Below are positions 37,311-48,974 of a DNA stretch of 64,000 nt, piece by piece. The notes below the pieces were generated by a model, which was not told where the DNA came from, ran no database searches, and saw only the letters and a list, made by a program, of their open reading frames with translations. The stretch is taken from contig JAIGNY010002230.1 of NCBI GenBank assembly GCA_020152595.1, forward strand, positions 302,001-366,000. Reading direction: 5' to 3'. Every line of letters starts with the position of its first letter. Within the stretch, counting starts at the first letter, position 1. A program made the translations under genes and the position numbers. The DNA comes from Chiridota heheva (lineage: Eukaryota; Echinodermata; Holothuroidea; Apodida; Chiridotidae).

Positions 37311-37930
37311 ACGAGGCGCACTGGAGCAGGAAACGAAAGGCGCACTGGAGCAGGAGACGAGGGGCTCACCGGGGCAGGAGGCGAGGGACACTTATTGAGG
37401 GAGGAGACAGAGGGGCGCACCGGGGAAGGAGACGAGTGGCGCACCGGGGCAGAAGAGTGGCGACCGGGGCAGAAACGAGGGCGCACTGGGGCAGGAGACG
37501 AGTGGCGCACCGGGGCATGAAACGAGGGGCGCACCGGGGCATGAAACGAGGGGCGCACCGGGGCAGGAGACGACGGGCGCATAAGGACAGGAGACAGCGG
37601 GACTCACTGAGGAGAAGACAAGAGGGGCGCACTGGGGCAGGTGACGAGGAACGCGCCGGGGCAGGAAACGGGGGCGCACTGGGGTAGGAGACGAGGGGCG
37701 CACCAGGACAGGAGACCAGGGGCGTACCGGGGCAGGAGACCAGGGGCGTGCCGTGGCAGGAGACGAGGGGCACACCGGGGCAGGAGATGAGGGGCATCGG
37801 GTAGGGAGACGAGGGGCGACCGGGTAGGGAGACGAGGGGCGCACCGGGGTAGGAGACGAGGGGCGCACCGGTGGAGGAGACGAGGGGCGCACCAGGGGGG
37901 GAGACGAGGGGCGCACCGGGAAAGGAGACA
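37310..37930 (+). repeat. GC-rich sub-block 11, 24-bp unit, and right junction
   Basis: About 25 copies of GAGACGAGGGGCGCACCGGG+GCAG. The array stops abruptly at about 37,930 (AAAGGAGACATGCC), where the right arm begins in opposite orientation. Confidence 0.94.
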
Positions 37931-38690
37931 TGCCATCGTCCCACATGACAGTATGTTTCATACGTCATTTTAACCAATACAATTTAATATGCCATCCATT
38001 CTTCCATCTCACCGTATGCCTCATATGCTATCTGCCATAAGCCATTGTTCCATACGCCACCTTAAACTATGTTCCACATGTTAGCCAACTTTTTGTCGTT
38101 TTCGCCATTGCACTCACTATCCCATCCCCCGTATCGCACGTAATACTCCACCATTACGCAATCCAATTCTCTATCCATTATCATGCATATACGTCGTATG
38201 TCATTCAAACCTATACCAAACCCTCACCTTATGCTCCATATGCCAAACAATACTATGCCTTGTATTCCATCCCATGTCCGATAGGCCATTCCACTCGATG
38301 ACAACCCGCCCTCTATAATATACATGAACGCCATCATATCCACCATCTTACACATGCCATCCCACGCCGTCCCATATACCAACACTCTCGATGTCAAATA
38401 TGATATTCCACCATTCTTATACGCAATTTCACTCGTTACCTTTCATCCCAATCAATGTTTCATATGACCTCCCACCCTATGCCCTATATGCCATTTCATC
38501 TTATGAACAATATGTGCCACCCAACCCTCCATCCTATCTTGTGTCGATTGTGATGTATCCAGTGTGCCATCATATTCTGTCTCAAATGCTATTCTACCCC
38601 ATGTCCCACATTTCATCTCACCCTATTTCTTATATACAACCGTTTAACCTTTGTCCAATGCCGTCAACCCCGAGCTGTATCACTGTCATC
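37931..38690 (-). repeat. Right arm, diverged zone inverse to 22.8-23.7 kb
   Basis: Reading in reverse complement, this zone follows 23,655 back to about 22,800 in order. Shared stretches include CTGTCATGTGGGAC, GTGGAGTATTAC, TGGTGGATATGATGGCGT and CATAGTATTGT. Periodicity is weak. Confidence 0.8.
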
Positions 38691-41600
38691 CCATCTATGA
38701 CCCACATGCATCCCATTTTGACCCACATGTTATCCCATCTATGACCCCATGCCATCTCAGCTACGTCCCATATGACATTGCACCTTTACCCACTGCCATA
38801 TCAGCTACGTCACATTCCACCCGCACCTACGACCAACATGCCAACCCACATATGATCCACATACCATCCCACCTATAAACCCCATGTTATCACATATATG
38901 ACATACATGCCATCTCACCTACGTCCCATATGCCATTCAACCTATGACCCATATACCATCCCACCTATGACCAACATGCCAACCCACATATGATCCACAT
39001 GCCATCCCACATATGATCCACATGCCATCCCACCTATGACCCACATGCCATCCCATCTATGACCCATATGTCATCTCTTTTATGACCAACATGTCATCTC
39101 AGCCACGTCCCATATGTCAGTCCAAATATGCCCACATACTACCCCACCTGTGACCCACATGCAATCCCACCTATGACCCACATGCCATCCCACCTATGAC
39201 TCACATGCCGTGAACCACATGCCTCCCCACATATTATCCACGTGGCACCCCACCTATGACCCACATGCCATCCCACCTATGATCCGCATGCCATCCCACC
39301 TATGATCCACAAGACATCCCACCTACAACTCACGTGCCACCCTGCCCATAACTCACACGCTACCCCACCTATGACCCACATGCCATCCCACCTACGATCC
39401 TTATGTCATTCCACCAATAACCAACATGCCATCCCACCTATGATCCACATGCCATTCCACCTACGACTCACATGCCATGACTTACATGCCATCTCACCCA
39501 TGACCGAAATGCCACCTCACCCACTACCCATATGCCACCCCACCTATGACCCACATGCCATCCCACCTATGCCCCACATGCCATCCCACCTATGATCCAG
39601 ATGCCATCCCACTTACGACTCACATGCAATCCCACCTACGACTCACATGACACCCACCTATGAACAAACATGCCATTCCACCTACGACTCACATGCCATC
39701 TCACCCGTGACCCACATGCCATCGCACCTATGATCCACATGACATCGCATCTATGACCCACATGCCACCTCACCCATGACCCACATGCCACCCCACCCAT
39801 GACCCACATGCCACCCCACCCATGACCCACATGCCACCCCACCCATGACCCACATGCCACCCCACCTACGATCCACATGCCACCCCACCTATGGCCCACA
39901 TGCCATCCCACCTATGGCCCACATGCCATCCCACCTATGATCCACATGCCATCGCACCTATGATCCACATGTCATCTCATCTACGTCCCATATGCAATTA
40001 CACGTATTATCTACATGCCATCTCAGCTACGTCTCATATGCGAGTTAACCTATGACCCACATAGCACCCCACCAATGACCCACATGCCATCCCATCTATG
40101 ACTTACATATTATACCATGAACCACATGCCACCCCACATATTATCCACATGGCACCCCACCTATGATCCACATGCCATCCCACCTATGATCCACATGCCA
40201 TCCCACCTATGACCCACATGTCATCTCATCTATGACCCACATGTCATCTCATCTACGTCCCATATGCAATTACACCTATTATCCACATGCCATCTCAGCT
40301 ACGTCCCATATGCCAGTTCACCTATGAACCACATAGCACCACACCTATGATCAACATGCCATCCCACCTATGATCCACATGCCCTCGGACCTACAACTCA
40401 CATATCATCTCATCTATGACCCACATGCTACCCCACCTATGATCCACATGCTTTTCCACCTACGACTCACATGCCATCTCACCCATGACCCACATGCCAC
40501 CTCAACTATGATCCACATGCCATCGCACCTATGACCCACATGCAATCCCACCATGACCCACATGTAATCCAACCTTTGACCCACAAGCCATCCTACCTAC
40601 GACTCACGTGCCACCTTACCCATAACCCACATGCCATCCCACTTATGATCCACATGCCATCCAACCTACGACTCACATGCCACATGACCCACATGTCACC
40701 CCACCCATGACCCACATGCCACCCCACCTACGATCCACATGTCATCCCACCTATGACCCACATGCCATCCCACATGCCATCCCACCTATGGCCCACATGT
40801 TACCCCACCTATTATTCACATGGCACCCCACCTATTATTCACATGGCACCCCACCTATGATCCACATGCCATCCCACCTATGACCCACATGTCATCTCAT
40901 CTATGACCCACATGTCATCTCATCTATGACCCACATGTCATCTCATCTACGTCCCATATGCAATTACACCTATTATCCACGTGCCATCTCAGCTACGTCC
41001 CATATGCCAGTTCACCTATGAACCACATAGCACCACACCTATGATTAACATGCCATCCCACCTATGACCCACATGCCCTCGGACCTACAACTCACATATC
41101 ATCTCATCTATGACCCACACGCTACGCCACCTATGATCCACATGCTTTTCCACCTACGACTCACATGCCATCTCACCCATGACCCACATGCCACCTCAAC
41201 TATGATCGACATGCCATCGCACCTATGACCCACATGCAATCCCACCATGACCCACATGTAATCCAACCTTTGACCCACAAGCCATCCTACCTACGACTCA
41301 CGTGCCACCTTACCCATAACCCACATGCCATCCCACTTATGATCCACATGCCATCCCACCTACGACTCACATGCCACATGACCCACATGTCACCCCATCC
41401 ATGACCCACATGCCACCCCACCTACGATCCACATGTCATCCCACCTATGACCCACATGCCATCCCACATGCCATCCCACCTATGGCCCACATGCCATCCC
41501 ACATGCCATCCCACCTATGGCCCACATGCCACCCCACCTATTATTCACATGGCACCCCACCTATTATTCACATGGCACCCCACCTATGACCACATGCCAT

Positions 41601-42030
41601 CCCACCTACGACTCACGTGCCACCTTACCCATAACCCACATGCCATCCCACCTATGATTCACATGCCTTACCACCTCACCCACGACCAACATGTCACCCC
41701 ACCTATGACCAACATGCCATCCCAACTATGACTCATATGCCATGAACCACATGCCACCCCACCCATTATCCACATGGCACCCCACCTATGACCCACATGC
41801 CATCCCACCTATGATTCACATGCCATCCCACCTACGACTCACGTGCCACCATACCCATCACCCACATGCCATCCCACCTACGACTCACATGCCACCTCAC
41901 CTATGACCCACATGCCACCCCACCCATGACCCACATGCCACCCCATCCATGATCCACATGTCAACCCACCCACCTATAACCAACATGCCGTCCCACCTAT
42001 GATCGACATGTCATTGCACTCTACATTCCA
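38690..42030 (-). repeat. Right-arm satellite, 23-bp module
   Basis: About 140 copies of a 23-bp unit, GATGGCATGTGGGTCATAGG+TGG on the minus strand, including dispersed variants with CAGCTACGTCCCATATG (inverse of the left-arm second half). It is the same module as the left arrays with opposite polarity. Confidence 0.96.
40208..41600 (-). repeat. 694-bp direct duplication inside the right-arm satellite
   Basis: A block of about 30 modules recurs with a shift of 694 bp: the rare variant GCCCTCGGACCTACAACTC is at 40,381 and 41,075, with the same series of variants on either side. A diverged part of the block is also seen at 39,960-40,080. Confidence 0.9.
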
Positions 42031-43110
42031 TATTAAAAAACCACATGGAGGTTTTCAACAACAATGATAAGAAGAACTCTGAAGTAATAGCATGTTGGAT
42101 CTAAATTTTATCAGGATGTGCTATAGAACAAATCCCTCATTTACAGGTATATGGACAGATTTGTAATATTCACCACAAAGATCCATAAATACTTAACAGA
42201 ATAGTCTCTAATTATGTCAAAAGCACCCATAGTTTTTAAGATATGACTAATTAAAATATATACAAATATTTTGATGTTTTTAAGAAGACCGTTGTTAAGT
42301 TCTCTCCTAAATGTCAGTCACTGAAAATCAGACTCGTTTTCTCCTGCTAAATTTTAATAAAGCGGTATGGAGATTCAAAACGTTGTTAAAGGATTGAAAA
42401 ACAATAAGTTGTGTTATGTCTTAGTTCTTATAAATTTGCATAATGTATAATAAGACTTGAAAACTTAAAATACAGCAGTAAAGTGGTCATTTTTTAACCA
42501 ATTATATTACATTGTTTGCTATTTTCATTGTTTATGTTGTTGCTATATGATCTTTAATCAATACTTGTTTTTTTGTGGACAGGTCTCTAGAGGCCTACTG
42601 AAACAGGCAGGGAGTAATTCTAAGGGCTCAAATCCTTAAAATGAACATGTATCACAGAAATATGAATATTTTCAAAATATGATGCAAAAAACCATGGGTT
42701 CAAGACAAGAGGTTTGAAGGGTCATCTCTCAGTAGACCCAAAGATAGTTCTGGTGACAAGTGGAAAAATTGCACTGGTAAATCAAGTTTCTATCAAAAGT
42801 TGCTGCTATCGGAAAATCTACGTTAATTTTCTTTAAATTTCCTCCTTCGCGTGAATTTTTCTTCAATTTCGTTCAATTTTTGTTTGGCCAATTTTCGGAA
42901 ACGTTGGGTCAGTTGTCGGGAAATGTTAGTTAATTTTCGGGAAATGTTGGCCAGTTTTTGGGAAATTTTACCAAAATACTCAATAATTCCCTTGCAACTT
43001 TATATTAATAATTTCCCAATTTCAACGCCCAAACGGGAAGAAAGCACGCAACAAGGGGACGGTTTTCCCCATTTCCTACGACTGGTTCAAGAAAATTTGT
43101 CCATCTTGAT
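42031..43110 (-). repeat. Right arm, AT-rich part of the inverted duplication
   Basis: Inverse counterpart of 20,225-21,369, in matching order and directly next to the satellite as on the left. An open frame of 125 codons (42,851-43,228) lies over the TTTTCGGGAAATGTT-type part of repeat R3; its repeated NFREML-like peptide reflects DNA repetition, not a gene. Confidence 0.85.
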
Positions 43111-44334
43111 TTCGATGGTTATGGCTGGATTTGAGGGAAATGCCTTGCCGCTTTTAATCTGGAGATTTCTACACTTCAACCATATCGATTACTTATCGGA
43201 TACCTTTAAGAGTTTGTTACCAAAATAATAGCACATGATATAAATGATGGTTTGGTTTGGTTTGTTGATGTTTAACGGCACTGCGACAGTCACAATTGTT
43301 GATGTATTTTGAGAAAAATTGATTTGAACTTTTTCAATATCTTAATTATTTTTCTTTAAACTTTCTTCAGGTGGTGAATTATAAATACCCTTACTATAGA
43401 TTATATTTTACTACTGACATATCCAATATGTGTTAAGGCACAAAATTACAACAACAAGTAGGATAGAATACATAAAGACTTGGGAATCTGAGGTTGTGAC
43501 GTCACAACTAGCCTTATTTCACCCGTTGCTAAATGCTACAGAAATCAAATATTTCCATAAAACAGATTAAGATTTTGAATGCTTTCTTCACCAGTCACCA
43601 TTTTGTTTCTCTTTCATATGAGATAAACTTGCTTGACCTTTAGTTTGGCTGTAATCTTAACTGATTTGGCTTTTGGACGCGTGCACCAACCCTGGATGGG
43701 AATCAGAAACAATCATTTTAGTGGGCAGGAGCTATAGCATACGTTAAACGAAATTTGGGATCAATAGGAGGAAGGAGGGGGTGCTATCAATCGCCGAGTC
43801 TTATAGGCCAATGCTGATTTTACAAATGAAAGATCTATAGATATTATTAAGTCGGAACTTTAAAGGCCATCTATCGTGATTAAAATGTGGCGGCGTACAA
43901 TTTATTCCAAAACGATACTGATTGGCCTATCAATGTAAGTGCACATTGTACCATTGTGTTTCGACCAATCAAACACAGGATTTAAATTTCATTTACCTCG
44001 TATGTTAAAGACAACTGATCTTTAGACTTCTGCACCTGTCTGTCTACCTCAATTAAAAAAGTGCAAATCATATCAAGGCGGTAAATCACTTTATAAATAA
44101 TCTGTGACTCATGATGACTTGTTCCCTTTGTATGTTTTTAATCTGATTTAGGCTTAAGGCGAAAATTATGCGATCTGGTGCAAAACGTGGGTACATTCTT
44201 AACAAGTATTCTATGATTGATAAAAATCTCAAAATAACACTTAAATAGTTTTGCAAGCTTCTTTTTTATAAAAATTAATAATAAACAACAAATTATATTT
44301 TAAATCATGGTATTATATGTATAAAAGGCATTAC
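43111..44334. other. AT-rich stretch with a partial TTAA-type MITE
   Basis: No gene. About 43,550-43,650 matches the right end of the 10,105-10,652 element (TTTTGAATGCTTTCTTCACC and GCTTGACCTTTAGTTTGG). A perfect TGACGTCA lies at 43,497-43,504. Confidence 0.5.
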
Positions 44335-44780
44335 CTTTCCGAAAGAGTTTGATTTCCCCACCTGGTTGCCCGGCAGACCGTCTCCGAAGTTCCATGATCA
44401 TCCAAAATAACAAATATTCCAAATTTAATCGTCTGTTTGCTTCTTGTAACTCTCCTGCATTCATTGACAACAGCATCCCGCGTTTTTTTGTTTTTTAAAC
44501 TTCCTTTCGTGCATATTGCATTTATTGACATTTGTCCCAGCATGGAGCTACTATTTGGTCCCAAATGAGTTTTCAAATATTTACTGACCTGCTTTATTTT
44601 CCAACAGTGATAAAATTATATCGTTTATGAATCTCGGAAAGCTTTACTTCTTGTGAATATTGGTGGTAGAAAAGTACTGAAGCTCTCCACAAGGACCAAA
44701 AAGCTTTGCAAAACATTTGTGAGTCTCAGGAAAGTTTGGTCTAGTTTCCTTTTAACATAATTGAATGAGTTAAATCGCTT
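44335..44780. repeat. Rearranged copy of the 8.4-8.9 kb repeat
   Basis: 44,335-44,560 resembles the 140-bp module in reverse, while 44,580-44,780 follows 8,500-8,700 in direct orientation (GAAGCTCTCCAC, AAAGCTTTGCA, CTTTTAACATAATTGAATGAG). Opposite senses side by side imply an inversion or separate insertions. Confidence 0.6.
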
Positions 44781-45004
44781 TGGGATTTTATTTATGATAA
44801 TGCCTTCTTTCCATTTTCTGCCTTTATTCCGCTATAAGCTCAGGCAATCAAAATACTGAACTGATTTAGGTCTAGAGCAAAATATATGCGTTTAAGTTGT
44901 GCAAAACTGCATTAGGTCAATTTAACGGATTTTGTCCTTATACCAGTGCAATGTATATACTCTTGCCATTAATCTAGAATTTTAAAATAAGAGCCCTGCA
45001 GCCA

Positions 45005-46575
45005 AGGAGAATCAAAGGTTATATTAGAGGCTATGCCTACTATTAAAGACAAAAAACATTCATAAACACAGTAAATCATTGTTTCCTAGATTATATGCAT
45101 GCTATAATAACAAAATAATTAAGCGTTAATTACTATTTCCGAATCTTAAAATACAGTTGAGAAAAAAAACCCTCTGAGAATTGGGGTAGGCCTACAATTA
45201 AAGATATGTCAATAGTCGTTAAATAGGCCTTATAAAAACATTAATAAACACGGTTTATCATTGTTTCCTAGATTATACGCATGCTACAATTACAAAATAA
45301 TTGAGCGTTAATTACCATTTCTGAATTTTTAAATACAGTTGAGGAAAGAAACTTGCAACCGAGGAGAGTCAAAGGTTATAATAGAGGGTAGACCTACACT
45401 TAAATATATAACATAACATAACAAGATTACGGGCTAAGAAGGGTCAGTCACCCCATAAAAAACTTTAAAAAAACTAACATTACCACCACACACAAAAAAT
45501 CAAAGACGCAGAGAGTTAGTAAAGAACTTATCAATATTGACCTTGAAATTGTGAACAGAATTGATGCTAACTACCCACTCGAGCAAACCTTTCCACTCAA
45601 TAATAACTCATTGCGAAAAGCTAAAATGCCGAATATATATCCGTGAGAACTCTTTGGTCAACTTCAAACTGTTACCACGTGTCACATGCAGATTAACTGA
45701 AACATGGAAGAAATAACAGGAAGTCAAGTATCACTATCAGATAGGAACTTAAAAACCTGAATCATATCGCCACGTACTCTTCTCAACCAAGAATTCGCAA
45801 CCTAGATACAGAAGAGAGATTCCTTACTTCGGGAATAAGTCTAGTGGTTCTTCGCTGCACCTGCTCCAAAATGAACTTATCCTTCTCATTAAAGGGACTC
45901 CCAAGCCTGAATAGCATACTCAAGGTGAGGCCTGACTAGCTGCTTATACAAATTAAGAACAACCTCACTAACAAGAAAACAAAAATTTCTTCTAATTAAA
46001 CCAAGCATCCTATTTGCCCTGGCAGTTGCTAAAGCACACTGTTTAGAAGGCTTCGGATTGCTAGTAATGACAACACCTAGATCCATTTCTTGATCAACAC
46101 AACCAAGATTTAAACCATTCATGCAGTAATCAAAAGCCAAATTGTTCTGACCAAAATGAATAACGTTGCATTTATCAACATTAAATGACATCTATCTGCC
46201 ATGTTTAGGACCAAGAAACTAACTTATCCAGATCAGTTTGCAAAAGTGAAGAATCCTTAGCATCATCAACAATCCTGTACAGCTTAGTGTCATCAGCAAA
46301 TTTACAAATCCTGGAGCCAAGGGAAACATCAATATCATTAATAAAGATTAAGAGAAGAAGCGGACCTAATACAGAACCCTGAGATTCTTCCATGGAGATA
46401 AGAAAGAGTTGAGGAAAGAGAAGCCCTGCAGCCGAGGAGAAAGGGTAGGCCTACAATTAAAGACAATAGTCGCTAAATAGGCCTTATAAAAACATTAATA
46501 AACACAGTACATCATTGTTTTCTAGATTATTTGCTATAATAACAAAATAATTAAGCGTTAATTACTATTTCCGAA
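45005..46575. repeat. 185-bp tandem repeat, interrupted by a retrotransposon fragment
   Basis: The unit containing AAACACAGTAAATCATTGTT and AATAATTAAGCGTTAATTAC occurs at about 45,060, 45,245 and 46,495. The third unit is split by the reverse-transcriptase fragment: its left part (TAGACCTACACTTAAAT) ends near 45,403 and its right part (GAGTTGAGGAAAG) resumes near 46,400. Confidence 0.75.
45405..46396 (-). pseudogene. Non-LTR retrotransposon ORF2 fragment with reverse-transcriptase motifs (CR1/Jockey-like)
   Basis: Read on the minus strand, the fragment begins inside the reverse-transcriptase domain with QGSVLGPLL and FINDI, then the catalytic FADDTK (the YADD-type motif that binds metal), DLDKLVSW, then NVDKCNVIHFG, DLGVVI, ANRMLGLIRRNF and LYKQLVRPHLEYAIQAW. 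It continues into the C-terminal tail (EKDKFILEQVQRRTTRLIP, RVRGDMIQVFKFL, EWVVS) and stops at about 45,500. It is broken: a stop and a frame change occur near 46,205, another frame change near 45,889, and more follow. A 3' tail of three GTTAT units closes the element near 45,412, typical of CR1/Jockey-type short tails. The endonuclease and first RT blocks are absent (5' truncation). Confidence 0.93.
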
Positions 46576-47835
46576 GAGGTTGATTTTCCCCGCCTGATAG
46601 ACAGCAAACTTGAAGACACGTCTTCAAAGTGTCATAATCAAATCCAGAATAACAAATATCAACATTTCCCGCGTCTTTGGCTTTTTAAACTCCCTTTCCA
46701 TACACTCTTTGACATCTGCATCGTGACCCCATGTAATCTCATTCAATTATGTGAAAAGGAAACTAGACCAGATTTTCCAGAGAATCACAAATGTTTTGCA
46801 AAGCTTTTTGGTCCTTGTGGAGAGCTTCAATACTTTTCTAACACCAATATTCATACGAAGTAAAGCTTTCCGAGATTCATAAATGATATAATTTTATCAC
46901 TTTGGGAAATAAAGCAGGTCAATAAATATTTGAAAATTCACCAAAAACTGCGCCCAGACATATTGGTCTCGTCCACTTTGAAAATCGTTGTTTCCAATTT
47001 TCACACCTTTTGTCAGCCTGAGAAAGCCCATTTTAAGGATTAAACCAACCGGTCCACTGCCCATGCACATTGCATCGATTTTACCATATAGTATACGGTA
47101 GCCTGGAAAGTTGGCACCTGCAATGCATCGACATATAGCTCAGTGTCAGAATTAAGTACCGTGCATGTATCTTACAACCCTCCGTGATCTCCGGAAAAGA
47201 TAGTTAATGCTTAATTAATCAGTACATAATCTAAGACTTAATGACCCATTGATAGTAGGAAACTTTGTCAGTCCCATGTACGGAGGGAATGTAATTCCAT
47301 TGGAAAAGTGTCCCTTTCTAAAATGAAGCCCTTGTAGCAGTTTGCTGTAGCATACAGCCATATGCATTGTTCAACTACAAAGGAATATTTGTTTGTATAT
47401 AAACTGTTTCATCAATTGGAAACATCTTCTTTAGCTGGCCCTTGTCACAACAACACTACACCCCTAAGGTACCTTGAGCTTAATGGAAAGAAATATACTG
47501 TATAACGTTTTATTGCAAGATGGATTAACAATTGCAAATTTATGCAAATATTTTCCCAACAGTGTTTCAAATTGCCAACACCGTTTTTCTCTTCAAAAAC
47601 TTATGTTATTTTTCTCTTCAAAAACTTATCTTAAATATCCGCAGGAAGTAAGCTCCTGATATTGGGCAAATGCAGTTGGTAGGGCCATGGACGCCATCCA
47701 ACAGTGCCAGGGAACAAACTCAAGGGGTATTTTTCCCGTGAGTCGTCTGCAGTAGCAAGTACAGATATAAATAGGCTATACGCATATGCAGATGTAAATG
47801 GCTCTGGCAGTCAACAGGTCAATCCCTTGGAGAAA
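46570..47835 (-). repeat. Long interspersed repeat, inverted partner of 7,760-8,870
   Basis: Matches the 7.8-8.9 kb segment in reverse along its whole length, including the nested TTAA/AGG MITE (about 46,755-46,970) and a module copy at 46,575-46,720. The copy is about 150 bp longer through small insertions. The short open frame at 47,474-47,659 is incidental. Confidence 0.75.
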
Positions 47836-48840
47836 ACGGAATACCAATGACACTTCGACTGTGACCGTATTAAAATGGATCTCAAAAGGCGATTACACCC
47901 AAAACGACCGGAATGTATCTTAAAGTTCTCGAAGGTACAAGAGGTCCTCGAAGGTACTAGGTCGGTTAAAATCTCAAAGGTACCAAGGTCTGCACACACA
48001 ATGCGTACAGTGCACATACTTAAGAAACAATCCACAACCGGATGTAACGTGAGATATGAACATCGCAAATTTACGAATATTACTGAGACGAGATTTTCTC
48101 TTTGATTAACCAGATTTAGGTTTCAAGCAGAAAGGGATACTTTTATCAGCTCATCTGTGTTTGTTAGGACGGAAATAAATTGAGGGGAAAATATAATTAT
48201 TTGTTGACCGCATACTTGGTTCTAGCAGAGTGAATTTGATTCGCTAACGATGGGCCAATATTTACATGATCCTCCCTTACGGAACTTAAGGGAGGTGTGG
48301 GGGTGATATTCCCTTTGAAAATGTTTTTCGTAGAGCAATTCCAATCAATCTTCGACTTTTTGTCGGCTAAACAATGGCTGCGTCAGTATTGAAGGAAGAA
48401 AAGTGTAGGAAAATCAATTTAGACTATTACTTTATGTTTTTGTTTCTTCGCAAAAAGACAAAATACTTTTGAAAATATTACTGGTAATTTCATAGTTTCT
48501 TTGGTATATTTATGCCGTTCTTAGTCGACAGATGTATGTAGAATATCGGATGAAGCCTACTTATATCAGTCACGGTATATCTCAAGTCAAGCCCGACTCG
48601 GGATATCAGAATGTCCTCCAGACCACCGTCGACTCGGCATGATGCTGACAATCATACTTGGGCGCTTAGTCGGACAGAGATTTAAAATGTCGGATGTACT
48701 ATTTAAATCAAGAGATACATCTCAATCATGCCCAAATTGTCTAGATATCAAAATTATCTGCGCTCAACTCGACATTATACCGATTGGACTCGGGTTGGGC
48801 AACGGCCTGACGGCAGTATATATGAACATTTTGGAATTAT
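47836..48840. other. Stretch without a recognised gene
   Basis: Small open frames (47,875-48,105; 48,639-48,959) lack known domains; the second runs into the tRNA-like sequence. GACTCGG-containing segments recur near 48,595, 48,630 and 48,790, possibly a decayed repeat. Confidence 0.45.
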
Positions 48841-48913
48841 GTATTTTTGGTGTAGTGGTTAGTGCTTTGCCCTCTCACCTACACGTCCCGGATTCAATTC
48901 CCGGTGGGTCTGC
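48841..48913 (+). repeat. tRNA-like sequence, probably a SINE head derived from tRNA-Glu
   Basis: GGTGTAGTGGTTAGTGCTTT fits a tRNA D-arm with an A-box-like part, and GATTCAATTCC fits a RNA polymerase III B box. CCGG before and CCGG after it can form most of a T-stem. CTCTCAC sits where a Glu (CTC) anticodon loop is expected. The acceptor stem does not pair, so this is not a working tRNA gene; a tRNA-derived SINE or pseudogene is likelier. Confidence 0.55.
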
Positions 48914-48974
48914 AACCAGTGAGTTCGCAACTGGTTATCAAAGGCCGTGGCCGTCTTGATATAATGTCCAGCAC

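Noticed and set aside
29406-37391. A 2,661-codon minus-strand open frame, and plus-strand frames over 1,000 codons, in the GC block
   Set aside because: All three phases on both strands stay open at once because the repeat almost lacks T on the plus strand and so has few stops. The peptide is Pro/Ser/Arg or Gly/Arg/Asp low complexity following the DNA units, with frame slips between units and no domain.
42851-43228. 125-codon open frame with NFREML-type repeats
   Set aside because: Lies in dispersed repeat R3, whose other copies at 20, 49 and 51 kb do not keep the frame.
48841-48913. Functional tRNA gene
   Set aside because: The acceptor stem does not pair and the T-stem has a mismatch; only the polymerase III boxes remain.
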